Shown piece after piece: positions 12,225 through 14,035 of a stretch of DNA of 14,035 nucleotides. Each line of letters begins with the position of its first letter. Position 1 is the first letter of the stretch. Both the position numbers and the translations under genes were made by a program. The DNA is from CAYOVG01 sp964407285. GTDB taxonomy: Bacteria; Desulfobacterota; Syntrophobacteria; Syntrophobacterales; Syntrophobacteraceae. The stretch spans positions 1 through 14,035 of the forward strand of contig CAYOVG010000176.1 in NCBI GenBank assembly GCA_964407285.1, in the 5' to 3' direction. The notes below the pieces were generated by a model that saw only the letters and a program-made list of their open reading frames with translations, ran no database searches and had not been told where the DNA came from.

Positions 12225-13997
12225 ATGGCGTCTACCGGAAGAGGCGATAGGGCCTCCACCCTCCCGCTAGCCAAGACCCCTACCGGGATACCGGGTTTCG
12301 ACGATATAACGGCCGGAGGCCTGCCCAAGGGCAGGCCGACCCTCGTTTGCGGGAATGCCGGGTGCGGGAAGACACTCTTCGGGATGGAGTTCCTCGTAAA
12401 GGGTGCAACGCAATTCGACGAGCCGGGGGTTTTCGTCTCCTTCGAGGAATCCATCGATGAGTTGATGACCAACTTCGCATCCCTCGGCTTCGATTTGAAA
12501 GGCCTTGCGGACCAAAAAAAGCTTGCTTTCAACTTCATATTCATCGAGCCCAGCGAGATCGAGGAAACCGGGGAGTACAACCTCGACGGACTTTTCATCA
12601 GGCTTGGACACACCATCGACTCGGTCGGGGCGAAGCGGGTGGTGCTCGATACCCTGGAGTCCCTCATCGGGGGATACCCCAATCGTTTCATCCTGCGGGC
12701 GGAGATTCGCCGCCTCTTTCGCTGGCTCAAGGACAAGGGGGTAACGGCCGTTGTAACCGCGGAGCGCGGCGACGGCGCTCTCACCCGGCACGGCCTGGAG
12801 GAGTACGTATCCGATTGCGTGATCGACCTCGATCACAGGGTCACGGAACAGATTGCGACGAGAAGGCTCCGGGTGGTCAAATACCGGGGTTCAGAGCACG
12901 GCACGAACGAGTACCCGTTTTTGATCGACGAAGGCGGCATTTCCGTGCTTCCCATCACCTCGGTGGGGCTGGAATACGACGTATCGACCGAGCGGGTTTC
13001 GTCGGGCATTCCCAGGCTCGATACCATGCTCGGCGGGGAAGGGTACTACCGGGGGACCAGCATCCTGGTGTCGGGGACCGCGGGGACGGGCAAGACCAGC
13101 ATTGCCGCGCACTTCGCTTCCGAAACATGCAGGCGGGGTGAGAAGTGCCTCTACTTCGCCTTCGAGGAATCCAGGCGGCAGATCATCAGGAACATGCGCT
13201 CCATAGGCGTCGACCTCGAACCGTGGGTGAAGAAGGGATTGCTCACCTTCCGCGCGATTCGCCCGACGGAGTACGGCCTGGAAATGCACCTGGCGAAGAT
13301 GTATAATTTAGTGAACGAATTGAAGCCCTCCGTGGTTGTCGTCGACCCCGTCTCGAACCTGGTTTCGGCCGGCAACACAACGGAAGTGAAAGCCATGCTG
13401 ATGCGGCTGGTCGATTTTTTCAAACAGTCATTGATAACCGCGCTCTTCACGAGCCTTGTCACCGGGAGCCGGGATATCGAGGCGACCGAGGTGGGCGTCT
13501 CATCGCTCATGGACACATGGGTCCTCGTGCGCGACATCGAGGTCAACGGGGAGCGAAACCGCGGACTCTATCTCCTCAAGTCCAGGGGGATGCCGCACTC
13601 CAACCAGGTTCGGGAGTTTCTCATAACCGATGAGGGCATAGACCTGGTGGACGTCTATCTCGGTCCGGAGGGCGTGCTCACCGGCGCTGCTCGCCTCGCC
13701 TGGGCGTCGAGGGAGCAGATGGAGAGGGCGCAACGCGAACGGGAAGCCGAACGCAGAAGGCGGGAACTCGAGCGTATGAGGCGGGAGACCGAGATGCGGA
13801 TTGCAGCCCTCCGAGCGAGGCTCGAGGCCGGGGAAGAGGAGTACGAACAGTTCGTCAGCGAAGACCGGATGAAAGAGGATGCCCTCGAGAGGGGGCGAGA
13901 AGAGATGGCGAGCCTCCGCAAGGCGGATGAAACCACGGCAATAAAGAGGAACGACGCTCGCAATAAGACCCGCGAAGGAGACAGGGCAATCGCATGA
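12225..13997 (+). CDS. kaiC: KaiC-type double-domain RecA-like ATPase/kinase
   Basis: This 590-aa protein holds two KaiC domains, CI (about residues 15-245) and CII (about 253-485), plus a long charged tail. CI has Walker A GNAGCGKT (43-50), the catalytic pair E74/E75 in FEES, and Walker B ending at D142. CII has Walker A GTAGTGKT (284-291), E314/E315 in FEES, and Walker B ending at D374. Alignment by eye to cyanobacterial KaiC places its phosphorylation sites S431 and T432 at S426 and S427 here, with T426 at T421. KaiC proteins form hexamers with ATPase and autokinase activity; outside cyanobacteria they serve timing, stress or signalling roles. Residues about 495-575 are rich in Arg and Glu and look like a coiled coil, replacing the usual short tail. 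ATG 12225 is chosen because AAAGGA (12211-12216) lies 8 nt upstream; a TTG at 12183 would add unsupported residues. No kaiA is seen. Confidence 0.93.
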   Translation: MASTGRGDRASTLPLAKTPTGIPGFDDITAGGLPKGRPTLVCGNAGCGKTLFGMEFLVKGATQFDEPGVFVSFEESIDELMTNFASLGFDLKGLADQKKLAFNFIFIEPSEIEETGEYNLDGLFIRLGHTIDSVGAKRVVLDTLESLIGGYPNRFILRAEIRRLFRWLKDKGVTAVVTAERGDGALTRHGLEEYVSDCVIDLDHRVTEQIATRRLRVVKYRGSEHGTNEYPFLIDEGGISVLPITSVGLEYDVSTERVSSGIPRLDTMLGGEGYYRGTSILVSGTAGTGKTSIAAHFASETCRRGEKCLYFAFEESRRQIIRNMRSIGVDLEPWVKKGLLTFRAIRPTEYGLEMHLAKMYNLVNELKPSVVVVDPVSNLVSAGNTTEVKAMLMRLVDFFKQSLITALFTSLVTGSRDIEATEVGVSSLMDTWVLVRDIEVNGERNRGLYLLKSRGMPHSNQVREFLITDEGIDLVDVYLGPEGVLTGAARLAWASREQMERAQREREAERRRRELERMRRETEMRIAALRARLEAGEEEYEQFVSEDRMKEDALERGREEMASLRKADETTAIKRNDARNKTREGDRAIA

Positions 13998-14004
13998 TTT
14001 CTAG

Positions 14005-14035
14005 GTGCTGAACAAGACCCTGGCGAGGTATCGGT
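14005..14035 (+). CDS. Partial start of a gene behind kaiC, possibly kaiB-like
   Basis: A frame opens at GTG 14005, directly after an in-frame TAG, and runs off the window edge after ten codons (MLNKTLARYR). Its place 7 nt behind kaiC fits the usual kaiC-kaiB or kaiC-kinase neighbourhood, but too little sequence is present to identify it. An AAGGAG (13975-13980) lies rather far upstream. An alternative start, ATG 13994 overlapping the kaiC stop, gives only five codons. Confidence 0.25.
   Translation, partial: MLNKTLARYR

Overview
The window is a GC-rich bacterial segment. Its gene set is a corrinoid methyltransferase module with its reductive activator, several PAS/GAF histidine kinases, a formate/nitrite-type channel and a KaiC protein. 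That combination suggests an anaerobic or syntrophic deltaproteobacterium (Desulfobacterota, Syntrophobacter-like). This is inference from gene content; no rRNA or other phylogenetic marker is present.

Left end (1-867): no convincing plus-strand gene. A strong nested hairpin at 6-42, next to an A-run, reads as a minus-strand terminator and sits directly behind a weak minus-strand ORF (45-281). A possible sigma70 promoter (606-634) is followed by a leader of about 230 nt with hairpins, leading to the first clear gene at TTG 868.

Core plus-strand operon (868-6719): a corrinoid-binding protein, a UroD/MtaA-family methyltransferase and a RACo-type ASKHA iron-sulfur activator of corrinoid proteins. 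A GAF histidine kinase follows, its start codon overlapping the activator's stop (ATGA). Next come a 14-codon micro-ORF and a REC-histidine kinase. A third, large kinase (GAF-PAS-PAS-GAF-HisKA-HATPase, 6911-9526) lies 191 nt further on. Its catalytic core is closely related to that of the REC kinase. No transcription factor or other classical output domain is encoded, so the kinases probably signal to each other (the REC domain at 5544 is the only receiver) or to distant partners. The tight coupling of C1/corrinoid metabolism genes to a sensor kinase is the most unusual layout here.

Minus-strand membrane block (9691-11650): a DUF389 membrane protein and a YfdC-like FNT-family channel, with a possible 34-aa ORF between them. 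The block converges on the third kinase.

Right end (11651-14035): about 480 bp without a confident gene. It ends in a good sigma70-like promoter overlapped by an 8-bp inverted repeat and followed by a 5' UTR hairpin. These precede a double-domain KaiC-type ATPase with a long charged C-terminal tail. A few codons of a further gene start at the very edge; its position makes KaiB a guess only.
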